From positions 4,340,001 to 4,404,000 of the forward strand of contig OZ038531.1 in assembly GCA_964036665.1 (NCBI GenBank): a DNA stretch of 64,000 nt, in the 5' to 3' direction. The translations under genes were made by a program, and so were the position numbers. Below, piece by piece: positions 10,853-22,000 of this stretch. Under the pieces are notes generated by a model. The model saw nothing but the letters and a program-made list of their open reading frames with translations, had not been told where the DNA came from and ran no database searches. Positions within the stretch are counted from its first letter, which is position 1. Every line of letters begins with the position of its first letter. Source of the DNA: Gordius sp. MW1. Taxonomy: Eukaryota > Nematomorpha > Gordioida > Gordea > Gordiidae.

Positions 10853-12620
10853 TTGCTATGCAATTTATGGGCTCGTTTTTTGTTGTCCGTCCGTCCGTCC
10901 GTCCGTTGTCCGTCCGTTACCCTCCTATCTATTTGCATTGGGTATATTAGGTTATCGATTTTTTAAATTAATGCATGAGAAAGAGGTGCCCCACCCCTCA
11001 TCTCTATCTCCCTCGCTGTGTTATTTTTTAAATTAATGCATAAGAGGTGCCCCACCCCTCATCTTTATCTTCCTCGGTGTGTTATATATAAGATTTGTTA
11101 ATTTATCTATTATATAATATACATAGATAAAAGTTGTTTACTTTAATGCTATGCAATTTAACTAGTTATATAATAAACATAAATAAAAGTTGTTTACTTT
11201 TTAATTGCTATGCAATTTAACTAGTTTTGGGGTTAGAATCCCGGAGTTTTTTTGACTCTTATGATTGTTCTTGTTACTATCATTGATAATAAGAATTTTT
11301 GGCCGTCCGCTGGCTGCTGACCAATGAAAAAAATGACCATTGGCCAAAATGTGAATCGAAATTATTTTTTTCGTTTTTTTTTGACTATTATGATTGTTCC
11401 TGTTTCTACCATTGCTATTATCACTTTTTGGCCGACCGCTGGCTGCTGACCAATGTTATATAATAAACATAAATAAAAGTTGTTTACTTTTAATTGCTAT
11501 GCAATTTAACTAGTTTTTAGGTTAGAATCCCTGAGTTTTTTTGACTCTTATGATTGTTCTTGTTACTATCATTGATAATAAGACTTTTTGGCCGTCCGTT
11601 GGCTGCTGACCAATGAAAAAAATGACCATTGGCCAAAATGTGAATCCGAGTTTATTTTTTTGTTTTTTTTTGACTATTATGATTGTTCCTGTTACTACCA
11701 TTGCTATTATGACTTTTTGGCCGTCCGCTGGCTCCTGACCGATGGAAAAAATGACCAATGGCCAAAATGTGAATCGAAATTATTTTTTTCGTTTTTTCTT
11801 GACTATTATGATTGTTCCTGTTCCTACCATTGCTATTATGACTTTTTGGCCGTCCGCTGGCTGCTGACCAATGGAATAAAATGACCATTGGCCAAAATGT
11901 GATTCGAAAACTTTTTTTTCGTTTTTTTTTGACTATTATGAATTTATATCCACCTTTACCGTGTCCTGGCTGCTGACCAATGGAAAAAAATGACCATTGG
12001 CCAAAATGTGATTCGAAAATTTTTTTTTCGTTTTTTTTACTCTTATGAATTTATATCCATTTTTACCGTGTGCTGGCTGCTGACCAATGGAAAAAAATGA
12101 CCATTGGCCAAAGTGAGCATCAAAATTTTTTTTCCGTTTTTTTGGCTATCATTGACTTATAGAGTATCTGTTGGTACTGACTAATAGAGAAAAAGTGACC
12201 ATTGGCCAAATTTTTGATTTTTTTAATTAAAAATTGTTCAAATTCAACAAATAATTTCTCCCAACAATTCTGCAAATTCTTAACATTGTGTTGTTTTATA
12301 ATATAATGTTTGTTAGACCCATAATCACTAAGGGCCATAAAAACTAATGTAATACGCAACTAGATGCAAACACCAAATCTAACCCTAACCCTTGCCTATA
12401 TTACATTTTGCCTATAATGGAAAATTTGTATAAATAATTAATTAATCATTAGGCATTTAATACCCCCCTATAGGCATTCTCGCCCCTTCCCACCTTTCTC
12501 GCCCATAAATTGCATAGCAAATATGATACATTTATACGAAGTACAGATGAGTCGTCCCCCCTTCCCTTCCCCTCTTGCCTTCCCTTCTCCCCCTTCCCAC
12601 GAGGGCCGAAGGTCCGAGTT
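10853..12620 (-). repeat. Composite GCATAGCAATT repeat, copy 1 (inverted)
   Basis: The inverted ends TTGCTATGCAATTTATGGGC (10853) and GCCCATAAATTGCATAGCAA (12501-12520) delimit the core. A head extends to about 12620 (CCCACGAGGGCCGAAGG). Read on the minus strand the order is: head, conserved block with a short ORF (12120-12359), CCAAT-rich tandem units (about 11275-12210), a B-box-like GGGGTTAGAATCCCGGAG, and a tail with GTCCGTCCG repeats. The same order is found at 29898-32358, 35353-36876 and 37223-38589. No transposase is recognised. Confidence 0.8.
11275..12210 (-). repeat. Tandem CCAAT-hairpin units of composite copy 1
   Basis: Units of roughly 110-130 bases repeat the core TTGGCCAATGGTCATTTTTT-CCATTGGTCAGCAGCCAG (minus-strand sense). 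CCAATGG and CCATTGG form an inverted pair about 10 bases apart. Variant units read GCGGACGGCC or ACACGGTAAAAGTGG after CAGCCAG. Confidence 0.8.
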
Positions 12621-12633
12621 TTATTTTTTTTTG

Positions 12634-12716
12634 CTCTCAGGAAAATTTTTGGGTAGTCAAGACCTTTTTTTTAATCTGCCCCCCTCCCCTAATTCAAAAC
12701 CTGGGTACGCCCATGG
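12634..12716. repeat. CATGGGCGTACCC-family end fragment
   Basis: The segment ends CCTGGGTACGCCCATG after a C-rich run and contains GCTCTCAGGAAAATTTTTGG, which is shared with the element at 38969-39208. Only one terminus is present. Confidence 0.5.
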
Positions 12717-13039
12717 ATATATCAACATTTATTGGCACTTTGTTAAAAGTATTTTCATTTTTCTCCTTATTTAACGTGCAAAAAATTACAAAATTAGATT
12801 TTTTAATTTATTTAGCCACGCAGGAAGGGGAGGGTCAATACTGTCCTATAAGAATAATAATAATAATAATTGACGTGAAGAAAAATAAGCAAAAAATGGC
12901 TTTGATATTTAATGTTTCAAAGTGCGTATAAGGTATTCATTTTCCGCAACACATGCCTACTGCATTTATCACACTACCTACACGATAGATAAGATACGCA
13001 GCAGTACGTGATGAGGGCGTTTGATTGACGTTCGATACA

Positions 13040-13240
13040 ACGTCAAAACGCATAAAACCCAATATCCCGAAAACTACTGGACCGATTTGGCTGGAACATA
13101 TCTTAAAACACGCTCCGGAGTGGCAGGAATAAACTGTGAAATTTTGAGCCAAATCGGTCTGGTAGTTTTCCAAAATTGGTGGCGGCATACATACATACAC
13201 ACACACATAGTTTCATTTTTATATATAAGATATGGCGATT
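13040..13240. repeat. Dispersed repeat fragment with inverted GACCGATTTGGCT
   Basis: ACCGATTTGGCTGGAACATA and AGCCAAATCGGTCTGGTAGT form an imperfect palindrome ending in a CA microsatellite (13195-13210). The same unit is inverted at 6940-7060. The lead-in AACGCATAAAACCCAATATC recurs at 46324. Confidence 0.55.
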
Positions 13241-13476
13241 GTATTGTTATTAACCAATATTAAACCAAACCCCCCGTTTTCTTTTATTATTATTATTATT
13301 GGCGGTTTGCGCATGTTTTTATAAAATTAGGAAGCGCTGGCGAGAGAAATGATAATGTATAAAATGACAATTGACAGTGTAGGTATAAAATAGAAGTAAA
13401 ACGGTACAGCCTTTTGATGATGATTTAGTATATATTGATTATAATTTTGGTTGAAGCTGTTGCCCAGTGATGCTTT

Positions 13477-13572
13477 ATAGAGCTGGGACAACGTCCAGTA
13501 GCCATGCGTATAGAGCTGGGACAACGTCCAGTAGCCATGCGTATAGAGCTGGGACGACGTCCAGTAGCCATG
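13477..13572 (+). repeat. Three tandem 33-bp units
   Basis: The unit ATAGAGCTGGGACAACGTCC plus AGTAGCCATGCGT occurs three times with one or two substitutions. Being 33 bases, it keeps frame and would encode an 11-residue repeat (IELGQRPVAMR). The frame then continues for about 50 residues to 13722, within the 3' interior of the LTR element. Confidence 0.75.
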
Positions 13573-13840
13573 AAGTACCCCAACTCATTCACAGTGCAGG
13601 ATTTTGCCATGAATCAGTTCCGAGGGCAAAAGCAGAACGATAAATTAAATGAATGGGCTAGATGTCAGCAATTGTTTATAAATTATATTGTTTGTTATGC
13701 CTATGATTTATTTGAACTTTGATTAAGAAATAAGGTAAATCGCCGCCTCGACCTTTAAATGGTTTTCAACAACACTGAATCCCATACCTTTATCATAACG
13801 TTAGGACATTAAGTCTTTGACTTCTCGTTAAAGGGGGAGG

Positions 13841-14302
13841 TGTGGTGTCCTTGCACCCGACAATTTATATTTTATAACACCCCCCCCCCCCACATTCGAT
13901 AGAAACTTACTTTACGCATAGTCAGGACAGTTTATCCCACTACGCTAAATATAGATTGTTAATACCACTTCGCTTTTTATTACCATCGCGATCGCAAATA
14001 GAGATTAGGATTACGATATGAGTTAACATAATTATTTTGATAGTTATCGAAAATTAACTACCATATGATCATTATCAAATATAATAATATTTTGTGTCGC
14101 ATATTCATTAAATAAAAATATTAAATCGGGACTTTAGAAATCCTCAAACAGTTATAGTCCTCCCTTTTGGGGGAGGACCTAAAGCCTTTTATCATTATGA
14201 AAATTAGATTATTCTTAAATAAATAAAATTCTAATTCGGACAATTAAATAAAAATTCTTAAATTGGACTAAGGAAATAAAGTTTTGTTTTATGAAAACAA
14301 AA
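13841..14302 (+). repeat. Right (3') LTR
   Basis: It is about 462 bases, starts TGTGGTGTCC directly after a purine-rich tract, and is near-identical to 8963-9420. The few differences include a changed C-run length and small indels, so the insertion is not brand-new. Confidence 0.8.
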
Positions 14303-15240
14303 TATATATTAATCAGTCTATTAAGTTGATTAACAAACAGATTACGTTTGTTACAAGGTTTATTTTCTTTATCAAGATCATCTAAGGTGCTGGTGGGAGT
14401 TTCATCAAAAACCTTTTTCATAAACATGATGTCATTCATTTTAAAAGTTTTCCCCCTGTACTCCCTGTTTTAGTTTTCCACCTTGATTTGCAACTTATAA
14501 ACAGCTACATATAATTTAATTTTTAAATACTAGGCATACTACAATCTTTGGCTAAATTATCACAACATTTTTTTATTCCAAACTCATTCATACCTTCACA
14601 CCATATAATTTTATTCTTTTCAACGCTTTTGATCAAATAACTTTGCTGATACCTAAAAACTCAAAATTCATATAACATTTAAGCTTACGAAAAGTTTTGC
14701 ATCGCTGTATGTTGTGCGTCTAAATTCGAAATCTGATGTAAATCGGTTATTAAGACACGGATGTTAAAACAAATATGACGTTTTTTGCTGCGCATTAAAA
14801 TCCGATATTAAGACAAGCACTTATGCGTAAATTTCAAATGGATATTTACTTGCTGAGATTCGAAATCGGAATTTAATATTGAAAAAAGGATTCGAAAAAT
14901 TATTCACTTTAAATTTATTTAAATAGACGATACGCATATGAAAAAAACTGTTGTCAAATTAGTTTTTTTCCCGCTAAAGTTAATTTTAAATTTATAAAAC
15001 ATACATATTCGTTTTTTAATCTACTAGTGGCTTCAAACCCCAAATACATTTAGTAACATTTTATTTTAATCGCTATTAATATTGTTTTTGTACCTATCTG
15101 TGGTGTTCCCCCCCCCTACTTATAGTTAGTTATACGCGTTCATGTTTATGATTCATACTTGTTAATATCTCTATGATATAAATAGATCGTTATTTTATTA
15201 CCATCACAGATAGATTATTATATTACCTTGCTAATGATTA
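14303..15240. other. No gene or clear repeat recognised
   Basis: The sequence is AT-rich with short open frames only and lies between the LTR element and the large palindrome. I see no splice-supported coding segment here. Confidence 0.4.
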
Positions 15241-17267
15241 CACTGGTCTACAAAAAAAAATAACCGGGAAACGGTCAACATATTCCGATAGAGTTTTTTG
15301 TGGTGAACACAAATATGTTTTCATTTTTTTTCTTATACGTCAAGTTTTTTAGATATTTCGATTCAAAGTGGCGAAAATGACCCTTTTTGACCCTTTTCGA
15401 TGCTCAATAGAGCGATATTGAATGGCTTAAAAAATTTTTAAACCTCTAAGCGGTAGAACCAACTTAGGTTAAAACATTAAAAAATGATTTTTTTTCCTAT
15501 TGTTTTTACTTTTTCCAATATATCGAATATTCAATTAGTCCCTATGATAGCGGCATTGAGCCTCCCTCCCTTCCTATCTTTCTAATTGGGTTTATAACAC
15601 TATACTCTCGGTGCATGTGAGTGATGGATGATGTGGGGGTGGGGGTGTGTAAAAGTAGTGGCGTAATACGAGCTATTCCTCTAGTAGAGAGGGAGGATGA
15701 GAGGCGTAGTAGTAGGAATAGTTTGTATTAAACCACTATTCTTGCACCCACCACACTCATCAATCACTTACATGCACTAAGGATATAGTGTTATATAAGT
15801 AGTGATGCGGAAAACCCGAGAAAAATCTCGGTCTCGTCTCGTCTCGAAAAACCGAGACGAGAATTTGAAAAATGGAGTCGAGATCGAGACGAGAATTTTG
15901 ATGTCGAGACGAGACGATACGAGATTTTCTCCGCGAGATCTCGACTTTTTATTGATCGTTAGATTTTAGTAAATTATTGTGTATTTTAATTTACATTTAA
16001 GGTATTAAGTGTAAATCAATATGTATGGAATATATTTAATATTAAAAAAATTCCCAAGTGTAGTAAATGTTATATATTTTTGCAATAAAAATAAATTTGG
16101 CAATCATTTACCTAAGTATGGTTGATTTTTGTCATACATTTAAATACGTACTCTTTAATTTAAAGTTTAAAACCTTATGTTCTTAATTCTATAATAATGC
16201 TGCTATTATTGTTGTTTTACAACGTTTTAATTTCTGCAACTAGTTATCAATTCTGTAAATAATAATAACATCATTAAATGTCACTCGCATAAACATGCAA
16301 TAAACACTATGGGCTATAATTGATGATGGTTATATTAATGGACTTAAACATTTGCCTTAAATATGTTAAGGTCTACTTTGAATCATTGGCAAATGTTAAT
16401 AAAGGGTCTCATTTTGCTCACTTATGCAACTATATCAACTATAAGCGAACTTATAATTTCCGAAGTCCATTTATAGTTGACAGACACAGTGAATTTGATA
16501 CAAATATTATAATTTGCTAGAACAATAAAATTTAATTTTTATATTTCAAATTTATTTATAGTTTTTTTAGTCTGCACTTTTTATAGAAAATGTTATCTTT
16601 ATGAGTTTATTCATATCTTTATATTGTCAATGAGATGTCGTGTCCCGCTAAATCTTTAAAAAGTTTGTGTATTAAAGTTTTTTCAAAAATATAAAATTTG
16701 CCATTTGGATTTTTGAACACTTAATTTATATTTTTAATAAAATAGGAGAAATTTTTATTCCGTATATATTTTTTTTTAAAAGTCGAGACGAGACGAGAAT
16801 TCTCGTTCAGACGAGACCGAGATTTTTCTAGACCGAGATCGAGATTTTATTAATCGCTCCCGAGACGAGATTTTGTTTTCGAGACCGAGACGAGATCGAA
16901 ACACTATATATAAGCCAATTAGATAGAGAGAGAGGGAGGCTCAAAGGATGCCGCGATTTCGCATAGGGACTAATTGCAGTTTTGATATATTGGAAAAAGT
17001 AAAAACAATAGGGGAAAAAATCATTTTTGAATGTTTTACCCTAAGTTGGTTCTACCACCTAGAGGTTTAAGATATTTTTAGCTATTCTATATCGCTCTAT
17101 TAAGCGTCAAAAACGGTCATTTTCGGAACTTTGAATATACCTAAAAAACTTGACGTATAGGAAAACAACGAAAAACATATTTGTGTTCACCACAAAAAAC
17201 TCTATCGGAATATGTTGGTTGACCGTTTGCCGGTTATTTACACAAGACCATTATTGGTTGTCCAGTG
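15241..17267. mobile_element. Two-kilobase palindromic (foldback) element, split by a nested MITE
   Basis: The ends CACTGG (15241) and CCAGTG (to 17267) are inverted, with TTA on both sides as a possible 3-bp duplication. Long arms pair: AACGGTCAACATATTCCGAT near 15270 matches the inverse of the right end, and later segments such as ATTTTACTTTTTCCAATATA also pair in reverse. The symmetry centre is near 15690. The right arm is interrupted by the MITE at 15800-16906. Without it the element would be about 0.9 kb. No transposase is present. The smaller palindrome at 1855-2155 is a relative. Confidence 0.8.
15800..16906. mobile_element. hAT-type MITE with CGAGACGAGAC ends, nested in the palindrome
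   Basis: It starts TAGTGATGCGGAAAACCCGA and ends GAGATCGAAACACTA. The subterminal regions are inverted arrays of TCTCGTCTCG and CGAGACGAGA. The flanks are exact 8-bp duplications, TATATAAG at 15792-15799 and 16907-16914. Removing it restores the pairing of the surrounding palindrome arm. The AT-rich interior has a 66-residue ORF (16320-16520) of no recognisable family. Confidence 0.85.
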
Positions 17268-17522
17268 TTATTATTCTTTTCAGTTTAGTAAATATTAAAA
17301 CCAGAAAAATGTAACGCGGATTTTTCAGTGGCATAAGTAAATTAGATATTCGGTAGTTTAGATTCATAATAACAAAAGCTTAAATAAAAATCAATAATTA
17401 TTATAATTACGAGCATATATTACTATCTATTATATTTTAACATAAATTATTATTTATCTAAATTACAAATTTTGATATGCTTTAACCTTAAATGTCGAAC
17501 TCTTATTTATATATATAATATC

Positions 17523-17620
17523 ATGGGCGTAGCCAGGTTTTGGATTGGGGGGGGGGCGAAAATGTCTTAAGTTTAATTAGGGGGGGGGGGGCAAAACATA
17601 AATTTTTAAGGGTTTTTGTA
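17523..17620. repeat. CATGGGCGTAGCCAGG MITE, left part
   Basis: The left terminus CATGGGCGTAGCCAGGTTTT is followed by two G runs. The right inverted terminus is not seen nearby, so the copy is truncated. Confidence 0.55.
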
Positions 17621-17900
17621 TTTAATTTTTTTTATAGATTTATAAATTAAACAAGATAATCAATAAACCGATGTACGAGTACCGCAAACGAAATAATTAA
17701 CAATTAATAAATACTACTATGGGCATTTAAAAAAAAGACTAATTGTTAAATTTGGATAATTTTGTTACTGAAGATGTATAAAGAGAAATTTTTTAATTTG
17801 GGACCATTTCACATATGATAAATCATCTAATGCTATTTGTAATCATTGTTTAAAAATAATTGCCCCCCCCCCCCCCACACAAACCTAACGTCCAGTAACC

Positions 17901-18083
17901 TAATGTTGTAAAAACGGCTCGGTTTTGTTTGGTCGACCTATTAATCGACTAAACATAAACCAAATGTTTTTTGGTCTGTTAGTCGCATAAACAGGCCAAA
18001 GCTTTTTGGTCCAAACTTTGGTCTGTTTAGTCGACTAAAACCATGGGTCGATCAAACAAAACCCAGCCCTTTTTACAACACTA
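17901..18083. mobile_element. Short GGTCGAC MITE with TGTTGTAAAAACGG ends
   Basis: TAATGTTGTAAAAACGGCTC at the left is inverted as CCCTTTTTACAACACTA at the right. Internally, GTTTTGTTTGGTCGACCTAT and the reverse GGTCGATCAAACAAAACCCA pair. The TAGTGTTGTAAAAA type of end suggests hAT. The flanks show no clear duplication. Confidence 0.65.
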
Positions 18084-19038
18084 CTTATCGAACGTCCAAT
18101 TAGAGAACTGCGGAGCTTGAGGCTGTATAAAGTTTTTTTCGTTCGCCCCCCCCCCCTTAATTTTTGTGATTTCATCTCCACCCGTTTTTCTTGATGATGG
18201 CCTATAATTGCCCGAAATACCGCGTTCCAATTCGTTCTACCTATTTTATTGTTCCAACCCCACCGATTTTATAGGAGGAATTATACAAACACATTGGCTG
18301 AAAAACATTTCCTACTTTTTACAAATATATTGATATTTAACCCATTTGTTTGCCTTTAATATATTATATTCAATTTTTGTATTTGAAATATATATGTAAT
18401 TTAAATATTTCCTAAGATGCGATTTTAATATTAAAAAAGAGTCCCCATTTTGATATTAAACGAATAACGAAACCAAGTTGCTTAAAATAAGATGCTGCAG
18501 CAAATTCCCAATAAACATATAAATTTTTTTCGTAGGTCATATTTAAACAAGTCTATCGAATAAAATTTTTACTCTTCCTCAATGTTTATGGCCTAATACT
18601 TACTCAAAAAATGAGAATTTTAAAGACAATTATAGCCTAAAAATATTAACTTTATTTCTTTTAATTGAAAGGCTCAAAACAAGCTGATCCAAATTTAAAA
18701 ATTGCCTCTTCAATCAAAAATTTTAAAAAAATTAAAATCGCACTTCACTGAGCGACAATTTAATTTGTTGCTTTTTACCTCATTATCATAGTTATTTTCT
18801 AAATAGGTAAAAAGCGATCTTTAAATTCAGACAATTAAGCACCACTTCTAATAAATTAAACGTCCACAGGTCCGCTACATGATAAGATACGAATCTATTA
18901 AACGTATATTTGCAAGAAAAACAACGTTAAAATTAAACAATTTAAAGGGGTTAAGTACAATGGCCAATTGGCTACAAGCAAATTATTGGCAAACACAAAA
19001 AAAGATGGCGCAAAATGCGGAGAGCTTCAAAAAATATT

Positions 19039-22000
19039 TTAAAGATCCGAGTTGGTTGAGGTTCTGATATCGTCAATCTTCAAGATCATCTTGACCATTT
19101 GGGTAGCTAGCATAATCTGCTGTTTCTTCCCAATCAAAGTTTCAATAACGTGGTGTTTCTTCATATCTAAGTATAAATTATAACAACATTATAAATATAT
19201 ATAAGGAAAAATTGTTTGAAGGAATAAATAGAATAAGAAGAAGGATAATTAAAATGAATCTTTATTAACTAATAAGGGCAGGGGGAGGCAATGTGTAGAC
19301 AAAAGAATAATTAAATAATTCAAATCATCTGGTTTTTACCGACTCGGTTTTGCTTACAATATTAAAACACATAATTATAGCAATAATATAAGCTGTAGAA
19401 AATATTAGACAAATAAAATTTGAATGAAATCAAACGATTTCTCTTTCACGTATTCACATATATACGACACAATAAAACATCGTCAAAGAGTGCCCATTAA
19501 ATTTTATTTTTGGTGAGAGCTAAGGGTTTGAAAAAACGTACCGTAATTTTGATTCCCAGTGCAGTCTATGCCCAACCGGGGATTGTCTTGTTTGATTTGA
19601 AGCGCCTTGACCTCGGTCATAGTTTGCAAAGGGGAGAGCCCGCTATTTTCTGCCAAAGCGGCAGGGATGGATTCCAAGGCGTCCGCAAATGCTTTCATAG
19701 CGTACTGTTCAAGGTTGGAAACCTATTCCAGATTTTGTATTACAATAAAAATGGGCATTAAATGATGGCGCGTTTCAATATGATGCTCCCTTATCGGGAA
19801 ATTATAAGAGATTCCGACGAGAGCGTAATCTCACAAATTCAATTAAACTTTTATGTTAAAAAATCTTTAATGAACCATGCCATCTTTATGAATGAGAGGC
19901 TGAGGGTAGAGTAGACGAATAATGTAAAGTTAAATTAAAGGGATAAACAGTTGATACCCATAAAAGTGTAAAATTTTGAAGAAAAATATTAAATTCTAAA
20001 AAGATTCGATGACACAGCTATAACAATTTAACCCATACACTCATGGGCGTAGCCAGGTTTGGAATTATAAGGGGCAATAATGATTTAGGGAGGGGCTAAA
20101 TAAACATTTTTCGAAATTTTAGCTACCCCCCCCCCGTGGCTACGCTCATGTCATCTCACTCCCCCCTCCCTCTACTGCCAATGTAAGGATGGCTGGCCTC
20201 GGAGACGCAGTTTGCACGGGAGACAGAGAGGGACAAGTATTAAGGTCTTTTCAAAAATAAACCATAATTTTTGCACACAAACCCAAAGAGTAGAGTTGTA
20301 AAATCGGCGGAGTTTTGTTTGGTCCACCTTTAATTTTAGTTGACCAACATAAACAGACCAAAGTTTTTTTGGCCCGTTTTTTTAGGTCGACCTCTAGGCT
20401 TAGTCGAAATTTGAATCTTGGTAAAAGCAAAGGCCGACCAAACAAAACCCAGCCGTTTTTACAACACTACCACATAGAAAAACTCGTCAATTCGGCTGGT
20501 TGCTAGTTAAACGCTATGTAGGTGCTATTATTTATTATCACCATTGTCCACCTTTGGTTTTGGTCGACTAAGATAAAAAGACGAAAGATTTTTTGGCCCG
20601 TTTTTTGGGGTCGACCACTAGGCTTGGTCGAACGTTGAAAAACAGACCAGAAGCGACCGTTAGTTAGTCTTAGTAAAGCCAAAGGCCGACCAAACAAAAC
20701 CCATCCGTTTTTACAACACGAACTGTTATAATAATGATCGACACCATAGTCATACCTTATCAGCGTGACGATGAACGGCTATGCTGCAAGCCAATTCGTT
20801 AGAGCCACCACCGTACACCACGCGGGCATCTTTAATCAGATTTCGGACCACGCAGAGGGCGTCGTGCAAACTTCGCTTCGCTTCATCCACGATCTAAAAC
20901 GAGCACATGTATATCTATATATATATTATTGGGTTCGGGCGAGGTCTAAAAATTAAAGCCAATCAACGGTCATTATGTAGAGCAAAATAAGTCTTTTACC
21001 AAAGCTTAAGTCCACCAAAAAACATAAAGTACTACCCAAAAAACTTGCCCAATCGTGCAACAGTCGATGGATGAAACCGGTAGTTAGGTTATATACTAGT
21101 CGTGAACTTTTTCTTCCAGAACCTGGCCCGATTTTTAAACTTATTTGTCAGCCCGGGCCGGCTCGAACCCTTGTAAGTGTCGGCCCGACCATGCTGGAAT
21201 CAATAGAGCTGCCCGAACTATTAGGCCCACCATCAATCAATTTTGTTACATACTTGTAGCAATTTAAAAAAACAATTATTTAGGATTCTTCTTGGATAAA
21301 CTATAACAAAAATAAAAAATACATTTTATACAAAATCTCATTAAGCCCAAGCTACCAGAATCTTTTTATAATGCATGCCCCAAAGTTTTATTTTACGACA
21401 GTGACAATGGCCGTGGGCCGGGCTTTTATGGTCTCAGCAACGTAGTGTTGTGCAAGGTCATTTGAACACAAACCCAATTTGTTTATTTAAACTAAAATGA
21501 GTCATAGACGAACGTACTATCAAGATAGCAAATACTAAATCCAATGGTAGGGGGCCGTTGAAACGCTATTACCCACCTAAAAACATTTAATACGGACCGA
21601 AGGTGTGGAAAGTGTTTTAAATAATAGAAAAAAATTGGTAACAACCATTGAATTTTACGTAAGGTTAAAATTAACAACACAATGTCTGATAGCATCACTC
21701 ATAATAGCTTAAAGAGATCGATTAATCTCAGGTTTGCTTCGGCTGGATTTTGTTTGATCAACCTTTGCTTTTAGCCGACTAAACTGAACAAACCAAAGAC
21801 CTGAATTATTTGATGCGAAGCCATGAAACTCGTGCAGGCCGTTCTCTTTAATTGTCGTTTGTTGTAGAAGAAAGACATGTTTATCTTTGGTCTGTTTATG
21901 TTTACTCGGCTAAAACCAAAAGTCGACCAAACAAAACCCAGCTCTCTTTTTATAACACTAGTTTGCTTTAAACCTAAACCAAAACACATCATTCATTACC

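Larger units (their letters stand above)
8963..14302 (+). mobile_element. LTR retrotransposon with interior filled by other repeats
   Basis: Two near-identical direct repeats, 8963-9420 and 13841-14302, begin TGTGGTGTCCTTGC and end GAAAACAAAA. A putative primer-binding site, TGGTGTCAGAA, lies 3 bases inside the left LTR at 9424. A polypurine tract, AAAGGGGGAGG, ends at 13840 directly before the right LTR. The element is flanked by TATAT on both sides (8958-8962, 14303-14307), a possible 5-bp target duplication although low in complexity. I see no convincing gag or pol. The interior holds G/C-run MITEs, a composite repeat copy, a dispersed repeat fragment and a 33-bp tandem repeat. It is either a non-autonomous element or an old copy gutted by insertions. 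Confidence 0.75.

Noticed and set aside
11522..11888. Overlapping open frames of about 80-100 codons across the CCAAT tandem units on both strands.
   Set aside because: They are produced by the tandem repeat in several frames and strands at once and have no independent coding support.
16320..16520. A 66-codon frame in the nested MITE as a transposase remnant.
   Set aside because: No hAT motif or other similarity is visible, and the length is not unusual for AT-rich sequence.
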